Below, piece after piece: positions 1 through 8,042 of a DNA stretch of 64,000 nucleotides. Position numbers and translations under genes: made by a program. Every line of letters begins with the position of its first letter. Position 1 is the first letter of the stretch. The notes beneath the pieces were generated by a model that was not told the DNA's origin, did not search any database, and saw only the letters and a program-made list of their open reading frames with translations. Source of the stretch: Azospirillum sp. SYSU D00513 (lineage in GTDB: Bacteria; Pseudomonadota; Alphaproteobacteria; Azospirillales; Azospirillaceae); contig NZ_JAFIQV010000009.1 in NCBI RefSeq assembly GCF_017356015.1, forward strand, positions 43,233 through 107,232, written 5' to 3'.

Positions 1-408
1 CACGACCACCCGGCGCTGGACGATTACGAAGCGCTGAAGGCCGAATCGGCCGAGATGGCCTGGATCGCCACGGAAGGCAACGCCTTCAACCACGCGACCG
101 ACCGCGTGCCCGACGTGGACGGCCTTGCCGAGGAGCAGCGCGCGCTCGGCCGCCCGATGAAGGATTCGGTCGAGGTCTCCCAATCCGGCCGCGTCAAGCA
201 GACCGCCTTCAAGGCGGCGATGGTCCAGCGCGCCTTCCGCCTGCCCGACGGCAGCCTGTTCGAGCGGACCGTCCCCGGCTCCTTCTACGAGTTCATCACC
301 CGCCTGCCCCTGGTGGACGAGACGACCGGCGCCAAGAAGCTCGACCTCGGCTTCGACAGCTCGAACGCCCAGGGCATCTTCAAGATGACCGCCAGCCAGG
401 CACGCTGA
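1..408 (+). CDS. hglS: 2-oxoadipate dioxygenase/decarboxylase HglS (DUF1338), 3' part
   Basis: This is the last 135 residues of a gene that starts before the window; the frame is open from base 1 and ends in TGA at 406-408. The visible part carries the C-terminal end of the DUF1338 fold, including the stretch QGIFKMTASQ near the end. In this family (HglS/YdcJ) an Fe(II) enzyme turns 2-oxoadipate into D-2-hydroxyglutarate in the pipecolate branch of lysine breakdown. The assignment leans strongly on context: the next two genes are AmaB- and AmaA-like, the same trio found in Pseudomonas putida. The metal ligands lie partly outside the window, so catalytic competence cannot be judged here. Confidence 0.82.
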   Translation, partial: HDHPALDDYEALKAESAEMAWIATEGNAFNHATDRVPDVDGLAEEQRALGRPMKDSVEVSQSGRVKQTAFKAAMVQRAFRLPDGSLFERTVPGSFYEFITRLPLVDETTGAKKLDLGFDSSNAQGIFKMTASQAR

Positions 409-486
409 TCCTTATCCACCACCCCGCAAAGCAAGCGCTATGGAATGCGCGTATCTTGCCAAGCAGTAACCGACTGAGAATAGATA

Positions 487-588
487 ACTTTTCCGTCATC
501 CCCGCGAAAGCGGGGATCCAGAAGTCCGCGGAACGAACGCTGTGGGCGAGTCCTGGACCCCCGCTTTCGCGGGGGGTGACGGAAAAGT
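487..588. repeat. 102-bp palindromic element (REP/MITE-like)
   Basis: Two arms of about 36 bases form a near-perfect inverted repeat: the left arm begins ACTTTTCCGTCATCCCCGCG and the right arm ends GGGGGGTGACGGAAAAGT. Each arm also contains its own small palindrome (CCCCGCGAAAGCGGGG and its partner), so the transcript would fold into a long hairpin. A right-end-like fragment, CTCGCGGGGATGACGGAAAGG, recurs at about 643-663. The element sits in the 331-bp gap between hglS and amaB and has no coding capacity. Palindromes of this type are dispersed intergenic repeats in alphaproteobacteria. It could stabilise the upstream mRNA or reduce read-through into amaB. Confidence 0.75.
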
Positions 589-739
589 GGTCGGTCTTTC
601 AGTAAAACCTGCTTCAGGAACTGGATAAACGCAGTGGCGCCCTCGCGGGGATGACGGAAAGGTGATTGCCTTTCGATCTGTTGCCGCCTTGCGAGGCATG
701 TACACTCCACCCCATCCGGACAAGCGCGAGGAGTTCCCC

Positions 740-2290
740 ATGGCTTCCGACACCACCGCCCCCGGCGCATCCAGCCTCGCCGGCGAGGTCGACACCCTGC
801 TGCAGCGGCTGGGCGTGCCGCGCGACGCCTACACCGGCGGCACGCTGGAGGTGCGCTCGCCCATCACCGGCGAGACCATCGCCCAGGTGCGCGAGGTGAC
901 GCCCGACGCTGTGTCCGGCGTGATCGGTCAGGCGCAGGAGGCCTTCCTGGCCTGGCGCAAGATCCCCGCCCCGCGCCGGGGCGAACTGGTCCGGCTGCTC
1001 GGCGAGGAGCTGCGCGACGCCAAGGACACGCTCGGCCGCCTCGTCACGCTGGAGGTCGGCAAGATCACCTCCGAAGGGCTGGGCGAGGTCCAGGAGATGA
1101 TCGACATCTGCGACTTCGCGGTCGGTCTGTCGCGCCAGCTCTACGGCCTGACCATCGCGACCGAGCGCGCCGATCACCGGATGATGGAGAGCTGGCACCC
1201 GCTGGGCGTGACCGGCATCATCTCCGCCTTCAACTTCCCGGTCGCAGTCTGGTCCTGGAACGCCGCCCTGGCGCTGGTCTGCGGCAACCCGTGCGTCTGG
1301 AAGCCGTCGGAGAAGACGCCGCTGACCGCTCTCGCCACCCAGGCGATCTTCGAGCGGGCGGCGGCCCGCTTCGGCGGCGTGCCGGCGGGCCTCTCCGCCC
1401 TGCTGGTCGGCGGGCGCGAGGTCGGCGAGCGGCTGGTGGACGACCCGCGCGTGCCGGTCGTCTCCGCCACCGGCTCCACCGCCATGGGCCGGGCGGTGGC
1501 CCCGCGCCTCGCCCAGCGCTTCGCCCGCGCCATCCTGGAGCTGGGCGGCAACAACGCGGCCATCGTCTGCCCCTCGGCCGATCTCGACCTCACCCTGCGC
1601 GGCGTCGCCTTCGCGGCGATGGGCACGGCGGGCCAGCGCTGCACCACGCTGCGCCGCCTCTTCGTCCACGCGGACGTCTACGACACGCTGGTGCCCCGGC
1701 TGAAGAAGGCCTACGGCTCGGTCACGATCGGCAACCCGCTGGAACCCGGCACGCTGGTCGGCCCGCTGATCGACGAGGGCGCCTTCCGCGGCATGCAGGT
1801 GGCGCTGGAGCAGGCGCGCGCGGCCGGCGGCACGGTCACCGGCGGCGGGCGGGTGGACACCGGCCATGCCAACGCCTTCTACGCCCAGCCGGCGCTGGTG
1901 GAGATGCCGGAGCAGACCGGCCCGGTCCTGAAGGAGACCTTCGCGCCGATCCTGTACGTCATGCGCTATACGGAGCTGGAAGAAGCGATCCGCCTCCAGA
2001 ACGACGTGCCGCAGGGCCTGTCCTCCTCCATCTTCACGCTCGACATGCGCGAGGCGGAGACCTTCCTGTCGGCGGCCGGCTCCGACTGCGGCATCGCCAA
2101 CGTCAACATCGGCCCCTCGGGCGCCGAGATCGGCGGCGCCTTCGGCGGCGAGAAGGAGACCGGCGGCGGGCGCGAGGCCGGCTCGGACAGCTGGAAGGCC
2201 TACATGCGCCGCGCCACCAACACCATCAACTACGGCCGGACGCTGCCGCTCGCCCAGGGCGTCAGCTTCGAGATCAAGGACGCGCCCTGA
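740..2290 (+). CDS. amaB: 2-aminoadipate-semialdehyde dehydrogenase (ALDH7 family)
   Basis: A 516-aa NAD(P)+-dependent aldehyde dehydrogenase. It oxidises aminoadipate semialdehyde (in equilibrium with piperideine-6-carboxylate) to 2-aminoadipate in lysine catabolism. The catalytic Glu267 lies in LELGGNN and the nucleophile Cys301 in GQRCTT, the ALDH7-type active-site signature. An in-frame ATG exists at 662, but the start at 740 is preferred: GCGCGAGGAG lies just upstream, the earlier start would include intergenic sequence, and 516 aa is close to normal family length. It is followed 35 bases later by the amaA-like oxidase and is probably co-transcribed with it. Specificity is inferred from the neighbours. 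Confidence 0.88.
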   Translation: MASDTTAPGASSLAGEVDTLLQRLGVPRDAYTGGTLEVRSPITGETIAQVREVTPDAVSGVIGQAQEAFLAWRKIPAPRRGELVRLLGEELRDAKDTLGRLVTLEVGKITSEGLGEVQEMIDICDFAVGLSRQLYGLTIATERADHRMMESWHPLGVTGIISAFNFPVAVWSWNAALALVCGNPCVWKPSEKTPLTALATQAIFERAAARFGGVPAGLSALLVGGREVGERLVDDPRVPVVSATGSTAMGRAVAPRLAQRFARAILELGGNNAAIVCPSADLDLTLRGVAFAAMGTAGQRCTTLRRLFVHADVYDTLVPRLKKAYGSVTIGNPLEPGTLVGPLIDEGAFRGMQVALEQARAAGGTVTGGGRVDTGHANAFYAQPALVEMPEQTGPVLKETFAPILYVMRYTELEEAIRLQNDVPQGLSSSIFTLDMREAETFLSAAGSDCGIANVNIGPSGAEIGGAFGGEKETGGGREAGSDSWKAYMRRATNTINYGRTLPLAQGVSFEIKDAP

Positions 2291-2325
2291 CGGGCGTTTC
2301 CGTGACGCAGGACGGAGGACGGAGG

Positions 2326-3606
2326 ATGAGAACCGACCCGCTCACCCGCGGCCTGTGGGACGCGTCGGCCCCTCCCCCGCCGGACACGGCGGCGCTGGAG
2401 GGGGACGCGCGCGCCGACGTGGTGGTGGTCGGCGGCGGCTTCACCGGCTGCTCGGCCGCCCTCCACCTCGCCGAGGCCGGGGCAGCGGTGGTCTTGCTGG
2501 AGGGGGCGGACATCGGCTTCGGCGGCTCCGGGCGCAACGTCGGGCTGGTCAACGCCGGGCTCTGGCTGCCTCCGGCGGAGATCGAGGCGGCACTCGGCAC
2601 CGAGGCGGGCATGCGCCTGAACGAGGCGCTGGGCCGCGCGCCCGCGCTGGTGTTCGAGCTGATCGAACGGCACGGCATCGCCTGCGAGGCGGTGCGCAAC
2701 GGCACGCTCCACCTCGCCCACGCCCCGGCCGGCCAGCGCGAGTTGGAACGGCGCCACGCGCAGCTCTCCGCGCGCGGCGCACCCGTTGTCCTGCTCGACC
2801 GGGACGAGGCGGCGCGGCGGGTCGGCAGCACGGCCTTCCACGGCGCGCTGTTCGACCCGCGCGCCGGCACGATCCAGCCGCTCGCCTACGCCCGCGGCCT
2901 CGCCCGCGCCGCCATCGCGGCGGGTGCCCGGCTCCACACCCGCTCCCCCGTCCGTTCCATCGAACGGCAGGGCCGGGGCTGGCGGGTGACGGCGGCCGGG
3001 GGAACGGTCACCGCCGACCGGGTGATCCTCGCCACCAACGCCTACACCGGCCCGCTGCTGCCGGCCCTCACCGCCGCCCTCACGCCGATCCACTATTTCC
3101 AGTTCGCGACGGCCCCCCTGCCCGACGCGGTGCGGCGAGGCATCCTGCCGGGGCTGGAGGGGAGCTGGGACACGGCGTCGGTCATGTCCTCCTTCCGGCT
3201 CGACCGGGCCGGGCGGCTGGTGGTGGGCAGCATCGGGCGGCTCGACCATCCGGGCGCCCGCATCCACGAGGCCTGGGCGCGGCGCGTGCTGGGTCGGGTC
3301 TTCCCGCAAGCGGCGGGGGCGCCCCTGGAGTTCGGCTGGTTCGGGCGGATCGGCATGACGCCCGACCACATCCCCCGCTTCTTCGAGCCCGAGCCGGGGC
3401 TAACCGCCTTCTTCGGCTACAACGGGCGCGGCATCGGCCCCGGCACGGTGTTCGGCCGGGCGCTCGCCTTCCACGCGCTGGGCCGCGACGACCACCCCCT
3501 GCCCATGGCCCCGTCGGACGTCGGCCCCGTGCCCTTCCGCCGCGTCAAGGAAATGGCACTGGAGGCGGGTGCCTGCGGTTACCACGCGGCGCGCACGGTC
3601 GCCTGA
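2326..3606 (+). CDS. amaA: L-pipecolate oxidase-like FAD oxidoreductase (DAO family)
   Basis: A 426-aa flavoprotein with an N-terminal dinucleotide-binding motif VVVVGGGFTG (residues 32-41), a GSGRNVGLVNAG segment and a C-terminal FAD-binding GYNGRGIGPGT segment, as in the D-amino-acid oxidase/glycine oxidase family. In P. putida the homologue beside amaB oxidises L-pipecolate to piperideine-6-carboxylate. The start follows a GGACGGAGG ribosome site 5 bases upstream. Gene order hglS-amaB-amaA supports a role in the pipecolate branch. Other amino-acid or amine oxidations are possible on sequence alone. Confidence 0.8.
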   Translation: MRTDPLTRGLWDASAPPPPDTAALEGDARADVVVVGGGFTGCSAALHLAEAGAAVVLLEGADIGFGGSGRNVGLVNAGLWLPPAEIEAALGTEAGMRLNEALGRAPALVFELIERHGIACEAVRNGTLHLAHAPAGQRELERRHAQLSARGAPVVLLDRDEAARRVGSTAFHGALFDPRAGTIQPLAYARGLARAAIAAGARLHTRSPVRSIERQGRGWRVTAAGGTVTADRVILATNAYTGPLLPALTAALTPIHYFQFATAPLPDAVRRGILPGLEGSWDTASVMSSFRLDRAGRLVVGSIGRLDHPGARIHEAWARRVLGRVFPQAAGAPLEFGWFGRIGMTPDHIPRFFEPEPGLTAFFGYNGRGIGPGTVFGRALAFHALGRDDHPLPMAPSDVGPVPFRRVKEMALEAGACGYHAARTVA

Positions 3607-3667
3607 CGGCATCGGTTTTCACCCACGCAAACGCCCGGCCTCGAGGCCGGCATCGAACAGGAGCCCC

Positions 3668-4729
3668 ATGGATTCGGTCACGCAGATGCTTCTCGGTGGC
3701 GCCGTCGCCCAGGCGGGCTTCCGGCGCCGTCTCGGCCGCGGCGCGATGGTGGCGGGTGCCGCCATCGCGCTGGTCCCCGACCTCGACGTGGCGGCGGGCT
3801 GGATCAACACCTTCACCAACTGGAAGCACCACCGGGGCCTGACCCATTCGGTCTTCTTCGGCCCGGTCGTCGGGCCGGCGCTGGGCTGGATGGCCTGGAA
3901 ATGGCATCGCTGGCGCCGCCGGACGCCGACCCCGCCGGGGATGGTGCCGGCCCTGCCGGAGACGCCGGACGAGACGCTGCGCTCCTGGATCTGGCTGGCG
4001 ATCCTGGCGCTGATGACCCATTGGCTGATCGACCTGCCGACCAGCTACGGCACCCAGGCGCTCTACCCGCTGAGCGATTTCCGCTTCGCCTGGAACGCGC
4101 TGGGCATCATCGACGTCGTTTACAGTCTGATCCTGATCGTCGCGCTGGTCATCGGCTTCGCCATGAAGAACCGGCCGCGCTTCGCCGAGGACGCGGCGGC
4201 CGTGGCACTCATCCTGGTGACCGCCTACACGCTGACGGGCCTGGCGATCAACGGCCATGTCGAGGCCCGCGCCCGCGAGCAGCTCGGCCCGGAGACGCGC
4301 GTCACCGCCTACCCCACCCTCTTCCAGCCGGTCTACCGGCGCGTCGTGGTGGAGCGGCCGGACGAGATCCTGGTCGGCTACCATTCGGTGCTGAACGACG
4401 CCAAGCCCATCGACTGGAAGCGCTTCCCGCGCGAGCAGGGACCGGCCATCGCCGCCGTCCAGGCCTCGGAAAGGGGCCGGCTCTTCACCTGGTTCTCCAT
4501 GGACAACGCCTACTGGACCAGCCGCCCGGCGGAGAACGCCAACAGCCTGGTGGAGGCATCCGACACCCGCTACGGCGTACCGGGCGACACGGAGCTGGGC
4601 TTCTGGGGCATCAGCGCGCTGGTGGACCCGCAGGGCAACATCGTCGGCGAAGTCGAGGCCTTCAACCGCCGCCCGGCCGCCTCCTCCCGGACGCTCGGCG
4701 ATTATTGGAAGGCGGTGCTCGGGAACTGA
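3668..4729 (+). CDS. Inner-membrane metal-dependent hydrolase (YdjM/DUF457 family)
   Basis: A 353-aa protein of the membrane-bound metal-dependent hydrolase family. The N-terminus MDSVTQMLLGGAVAQAG and the HHRGLTHS histidine motif near residue 59 are typical, as is a second His/Asp site in MTHWLIDLPTSYG. Several hydrophobic segments are visible (about residues 115-170 and 185-200), followed by a soluble C-terminal half. The physiological substrate of this family is unknown. An in-frame upstream ATG at 3569 would overlap the end of amaA, so the start at 3668, where the family similarity begins, was chosen. Confidence 0.8.
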   Translation: MDSVTQMLLGGAVAQAGFRRRLGRGAMVAGAAIALVPDLDVAAGWINTFTNWKHHRGLTHSVFFGPVVGPALGWMAWKWHRWRRRTPTPPGMVPALPETPDETLRSWIWLAILALMTHWLIDLPTSYGTQALYPLSDFRFAWNALGIIDVVYSLILIVALVIGFAMKNRPRFAEDAAAVALILVTAYTLTGLAINGHVEARAREQLGPETRVTAYPTLFQPVYRRVVVERPDEILVGYHSVLNDAKPIDWKRFPREQGPAIAAVQASERGRLFTWFSMDNAYWTSRPAENANSLVEASDTRYGVPGDTELGFWGISALVDPQGNIVGEVEAFNRRPAASSRTLGDYWKAVLGN

Positions 4730-4831
4730 CGCCCGGCGCGCCGTCAGGAACCGCTTGCGGGGAAGTTGGTTGTTCTCCCCGGAAGGGGAGCCCGGCCGGG
4801 AACCCCGCCAGGGCAACGGGAGCGGCGCGCC

Positions 4832-4972
4832 ATGGAAGTGTTCAAGGAATTCACCTTCTGGATCTTCTTCTTCGGGCTGCTGGCCGCGTTGGCGGGCGCC
4901 TTCGCGGTGGTCTACACGACCAGCAAGAAGTGGGGCGAATACTCCCCGCCCGAGGGCAAGCAGCACCATTAG
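4832..4972 (+). CDS. Small single-pass membrane protein, hypothetical
   Basis: A 46-aa frame with one clear membrane segment (about residues 8-27, FTFWIFFFGLLAALAGAFAV) and a short polar C-terminus ending KQHH. A purine-rich stretch (AACGGGAGCGG) lies upstream of the ATG. The composition pattern (charged N-terminus, one helix, hydrophilic tail) is that of a genuine small membrane protein rather than a chance frame. I do not recognise a family. It lies about 100 bases after the membrane hydrolase and could share its transcript. Confidence 0.5.
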   Translation: MEVFKEFTFWIFFFGLLAALAGAFAVVYTTSKKWGEYSPPEGKQHH

Positions 4973-5254
4973 GAGTTGTTAGGGATCAATCATTGGACCA
5001 CAACCGCAGTTGGCTCGGCGTTTGAATTTGGCGTCGGTGTCGAAGCTCTTGTTGCTGCTCGCCCATGACGCCAAACCTGCGCTTGCGGCGTCCCCGGGAC
5101 GGGGAGTAAGCGATGCTCCAAGTCTTCACCAAGTCAATTTCGGTTGCAACCGACCACCAGGTTTCTAACAGCCTCCAGCTCAGCGGCGGACCGAGCCCGC
5201 TCCCAGCATGGCTCGGTCCGCTTGGAGGCGAGCCCATTGCACGCTTGCCAGACA
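4973..5254. other. Intergenic stretch before the IS remnant
   Basis: No supported gene is visible between the small membrane protein and the transposase remnant. The base composition is less GC-rich than the flanks, suggesting it belongs to decayed mobile DNA. No terminal inverted repeat or target duplication could be recognised by eye. Confidence 0.4.
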
Positions 5255-5731
5255 GGCTGGAATGGCATGGTGCTCGATATCATGGTCCGGAGCCGCCGAA
5301 GCGAGAGGACGGCCAAACGCTTCTTCCGCAAGCTGCTGAAGAAACGGCATTATCCACCCCGTGTCATGATCACGGACAGGCTGAAATCCTACGCCGCTGC
5401 GAAGCGGGACCTGAAGCTCGGGAGCGAGCACCGGCAAAACCGATACCTGAACAACGCCTGGGAAGTTTCGCACCAGCCGACACGACGGCGTGAGCGACAC
5501 ATGAGGAGGTTCAAATCAGCTCGGCATGCCCATCGCTTCCTATCCACACACAGCCCAAGTCATGATCCGTTTCAGCCTCGCTGCCATCTGGTCTTCGCCA
5601 CCGAATACCACATCGCCTGTGATCGCGCCTTTACCAGCTGGCGCGAAATGAACAACGTGGTCCGGATTGCCCGATATATCCGGAACAATAGCTGTTCCAG
5701 CCAACGGTTCGTCAACCACCCGGGGAATTGA
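5255..5731 (+). pseudogene. IS6-family transposase, 5'-truncated remnant
   Basis: From about base 5261 the translation matches the C-terminal half of IS6-family DDE transposases: VLDIMVRSRR, AAKRFFRKLLKK-like, PPRVMITDRLKSYAAAKRDL (second catalytic Asp region), EHRQNRYLNN, SHQPTRRRERHMRRFKS and a final FTSWREM. The N-terminal helix-turn-helix and first catalytic Asp are missing; the bases upstream (5144-5260) stay open but show no transposase similarity. About 26 unrelated codons follow the usual C-terminus before TGA. The lower GC and truncation mark it as an inactive insertion scar. Confidence 0.8.
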
Positions 5732-5854
5732 CGATACCGCGCCACGGCACCGCTCCCAATCCCGACCTGACGCCCCTCTCGAAACCCTATATCATCACCC
5801 CTCCAACAATCCGCTGGGCGCACAACCCCGGCGACCAGGGGGAGGACCGCCGCC

Positions 5855-7159
5855 ATGAATCTGTACCAAATGCTCCAGGACCGCGCCGCCGCCGGGCGGC
5901 CCGTTCGGGTCGGGTTGGTCGGGGCGGGGAAGTTCGGGTCGATGTTCCTGTCGCAGGTGCCGACCACGCCGGGGCTGGAGGTGGCGGTGATCGCCGACCT
6001 CGATCCGGAGCGGGCGCGGGCGGCCTGCCGGGGGGTCGGGTGGAGCGAGGATCGCCTCGCCGGGACGGTGTTCACCGAATCCGGGGCGGAGGCCTGTGCC
6101 CATCCGGAGGTGGAGGTCGTGGTGGAGGCGACCGGGGCGCCGGCGGCGGGCATCGCGCACGCGCGCGCGGCCATCGCGGCGGGCAAGCATGTGGTGATGG
6201 TCAATGTGGAGGCCGACGTGCTGGCCGGCGCGCTGCTGGCGGAGGAGGCGCGGACCCATGGCGTCGTCTATTCCATGGCCTACGGCGACCAGCCGGCGCT
6301 GACGGCGGAGCTGGTGGACTGGGCGCGGGCCTGCGGGTTCCAGGTGGTCGCGGCGGGCAAGGGCACCAAATACCTGCCGGCCTATCATGCGGTGACGCCG
6401 GACGACGTCTGGTCGCATTACGGGCTGACAGCGGAGGAGGCGCGCCAGGGCGGCATGAACCCGCAGATGTTCAATTCCTTCCTGGACGGCACCAAATCGG
6501 CGCTGGAGATGGCGGCCATCGCCAACGCCTGCGACCTCGCGGTGCCGGAGGACGGGTTGCTCTTCCCGCCCTGCGGGGTGGACGACCTGCCCCATGTATT
6601 GCGGCCGCGCGATGCGGGCGGGGTGCTGGAGGCGGAGGGCATGGTCGAGGTCGTCTCCTCCCTGGAGCGCGACGGGCGGCCGGTCCACCGGGACCTGCGC
6701 TGGGGCGTCTATGTGGTCCTGAAGGCGCCGAACGATTACGCCAGGGCCTGCTTCCGCCAGTATGGGCTGAAGACCGACGCGTCGGGCTGGTACGCCGCCA
6801 TGTACAAGCCGTACCACCTCATCGGTCTGGAGCTGGGCATTTCCGTCCTGTCGGCGGCGCTGCGGGGCGAGCCGACCGGACAGACGCGCGCCTTCCGCGG
6901 GGACGTGGCCGCCGTCGCCAAGCGGGCGCTCCGCGCCGGGGAGACGCTCGACGGCGAGGGCGGCTACACGGTCTGGGGCAAGCTCATTCCCGCGGAGCGC
7001 AGCCTGCGCGAGGAAGCGCTGCCCATCGGGCTGGCGCACCGCGTCACGCTGCTGCGGGACGTTCCGGCCGGCGCCATCGTCCGCTGGACCGACGTCGAGA
7101 CGGGCGACGGCGAGGCGTTCCGGATCCGCCGGGAAATGGAGCGGCGCCGGCGCGGGTGA
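5855..7159 (+). CDS. NAD(P)-binding oxidoreductase with C-terminal SAF domain
   Basis: A 434-aa protein. The N-terminus has a Rossmann motif VGLVGAGKFGSMF (about residues 19-31) and a homoserine-dehydrogenase-like arrangement with VVVEATGAP and GKHVVMVNVEAD. The C-terminal part (about 350-430, ...LPIGLAHRVTLLRDVPAGAI) is a SAF-like domain, as seen in sugar-acid and antifreeze-type proteins. Such fused proteins are annotated as SAF-domain or homoserine-dehydrogenase-like oxidoreductases and appear in sugar-acid or polyol pathways. The substrate cannot be deduced. It is a single gene, with the IS scar upstream and a convergent regulator downstream. Confidence 0.75.
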   Translation: MNLYQMLQDRAAAGRPVRVGLVGAGKFGSMFLSQVPTTPGLEVAVIADLDPERARAACRGVGWSEDRLAGTVFTESGAEACAHPEVEVVVEATGAPAAGIAHARAAIAAGKHVVMVNVEADVLAGALLAEEARTHGVVYSMAYGDQPALTAELVDWARACGFQVVAAGKGTKYLPAYHAVTPDDVWSHYGLTAEEARQGGMNPQMFNSFLDGTKSALEMAAIANACDLAVPEDGLLFPPCGVDDLPHVLRPRDAGGVLEAEGMVEVVSSLERDGRPVHRDLRWGVYVVLKAPNDYARACFRQYGLKTDASGWYAAMYKPYHLIGLELGISVLSAALRGEPTGQTRAFRGDVAAVAKRALRAGETLDGEGGYTVWGKLIPAERSLREEALPIGLAHRVTLLRDVPAGAIVRWTDVETGDGEAFRIRREMERRRRG

Positions 7160-7237
7160 CAGGCGGCCGGTCCCCGGGACCCGATCCCGCGGAGAGTGTC
7201 ACGGTGATGCCCGCCTCGGCGTGAGGACCCCGGTCCT

Positions 7238-7660
7238 TCAGGACGCGGAACCTACGGGGCTCGGCGCCTCCTGGATCAGCCGCGACCGGGCCTCGGCGGG
7301 CCCGCCCTCCGCCCAGGCCAGCAGGGAATCCAGCACCGGGCAGAGGGACTGGCCCCAGTCCGTCAGGTGATACTCCACCTTGGGCGGAACCTGAGGATGA
7401 ACGGTGCGCCCGACCACCCCGTCCTTCTCGAGCTGGCGCAGCTGCTGGATCAGCATCTTCTGGGAAATGCCGGGTATGGAGCGCTCCAGATCGGAAAAAC
7501 GCCGCACCTGGCCACCGAAGAGCTGGAACAGGATCAAGAGCTTCCACCGGCCCTCCAAGATCTGGAGCACGTTCTGCACGCTTCCAGCCGCCGAATGAGG
7601 CGTGTAGGAGGCACGCTTACCTTCCGGTAAGTGCCTTACCTTTTCGTGCGTTCTTGTCAT
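7238..7660 (-). CDS. HxlR-family transcriptional regulator
   Basis: A 140-aa winged-helix protein. The core (about residues 28-115) reads LQILEGRWKLLILFQLFGG, RRFSDLERSIPGISQKML, QQLRQLEKDGVVGRTVHPQVPPKVEYHLT, a textbook HxlR signature. It is divergent from the NTF2-like/SDR pair (55-bp gap) and is probably their local regulator. HxlR proteins often sense aldehydes or quinones, but no ligand residue is evident here. The start at 7660 uses the ATG of MTRTHEK; the frame stays open much further upstream, which I consider antisense to the SDR. Confidence 0.85.
   Translation of the reverse strand: MTRTHEKVRHLPEGKRASYTPHSAAGSVQNVLQILEGRWKLLILFQLFGGQVRRFSDLERSIPGISQKMLIQQLRQLEKDGVVGRTVHPQVPPKVEYHLTDWGQSLCPVLDSLLAWAEGGPAEARSRLIQEAPSPVGSAS
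7616..7631. promoter_or_regulatory. Candidate HxlR operator palindrome
   Basis: CTTACC-TTCC-GGTAAG is an inverted repeat with perfect 6-base arms, followed closely by another CTTACC at about 7634-7639. It lies inside the first codons of the HxlR gene, about 85 bases upstream of the divergent NTF2-like gene. This position would suit autoregulation. Inference only. Confidence 0.35.
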
Positions 7661-7715
7661 TTGGGCCGCTCGATAGCAGTTTTCCGCCGACGCAATGTAG
7701 TCCCGGAGACAGCTC

Positions 7716-8042
7716 ATGAACAAGGACTTGCCGCCCCCGATCGCCGCATACGTCGAGGCGAATGCCCGTCTCGACGCCGACGGCATGCTCGCGGCCTTCG
7801 CCCCGGACGCGGCCGTGATCGACGATGGGCGACGGTACGGGGGGCGCACGGAACTCAAGGGCTGGATCAGGACGGCGACGCTCGGCAACCGGGCGGTCTT
7901 CAGCCCCGATGCCTGGCGCGAGGAGGATGGCCGCATCGTCGTGGACGGCCTGACCGCCGGCGCGTTCCGCGGCAGCCCGATCCGCTTCACCTTCCGGTTC
8001 ACGCTCGCGGACGGGGCGATCGCCGCCCTGGAGGTCGCATGA
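7716..8042 (+). CDS. NTF2-like/SnoaL-type small protein
   Basis: A 108-aa protein with the cone-shaped NTF2/SnoaL-like pattern: YVEANARLDADGMLAAFAPD, VIDDGRRYGGRTELKGW, then strand-rich PIRFTFRFTLADGAIAALEV. Members are isomerases, dehydratases or ligand-binding accessory proteins. Its stop overlaps the start of the following SDR (ATGA at 8039-8042), so the two are translationally coupled and probably act on the same compound. Confidence 0.78.
   Translation: MNKDLPPPIAAYVEANARLDADGMLAAFAPDAAVIDDGRRYGGRTELKGWIRTATLGNRAVFSPDAWREEDGRIVVDGLTAGAFRGSPIRFTFRFTLADGAIAALEVA

Noticed and set aside
487..663. CRISPR-like interpretation of repeated hairpin sequence
   Set aside because: Arms are inverted, not direct repeats with spacers, and no cas gene is present.
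1291..3606. 771-codon frame spanning amaB (wrong frame) and amaA
   Set aside because: Only its C-terminal part, from 2326, is real protein; the first part is an out-of-frame reading of amaB.
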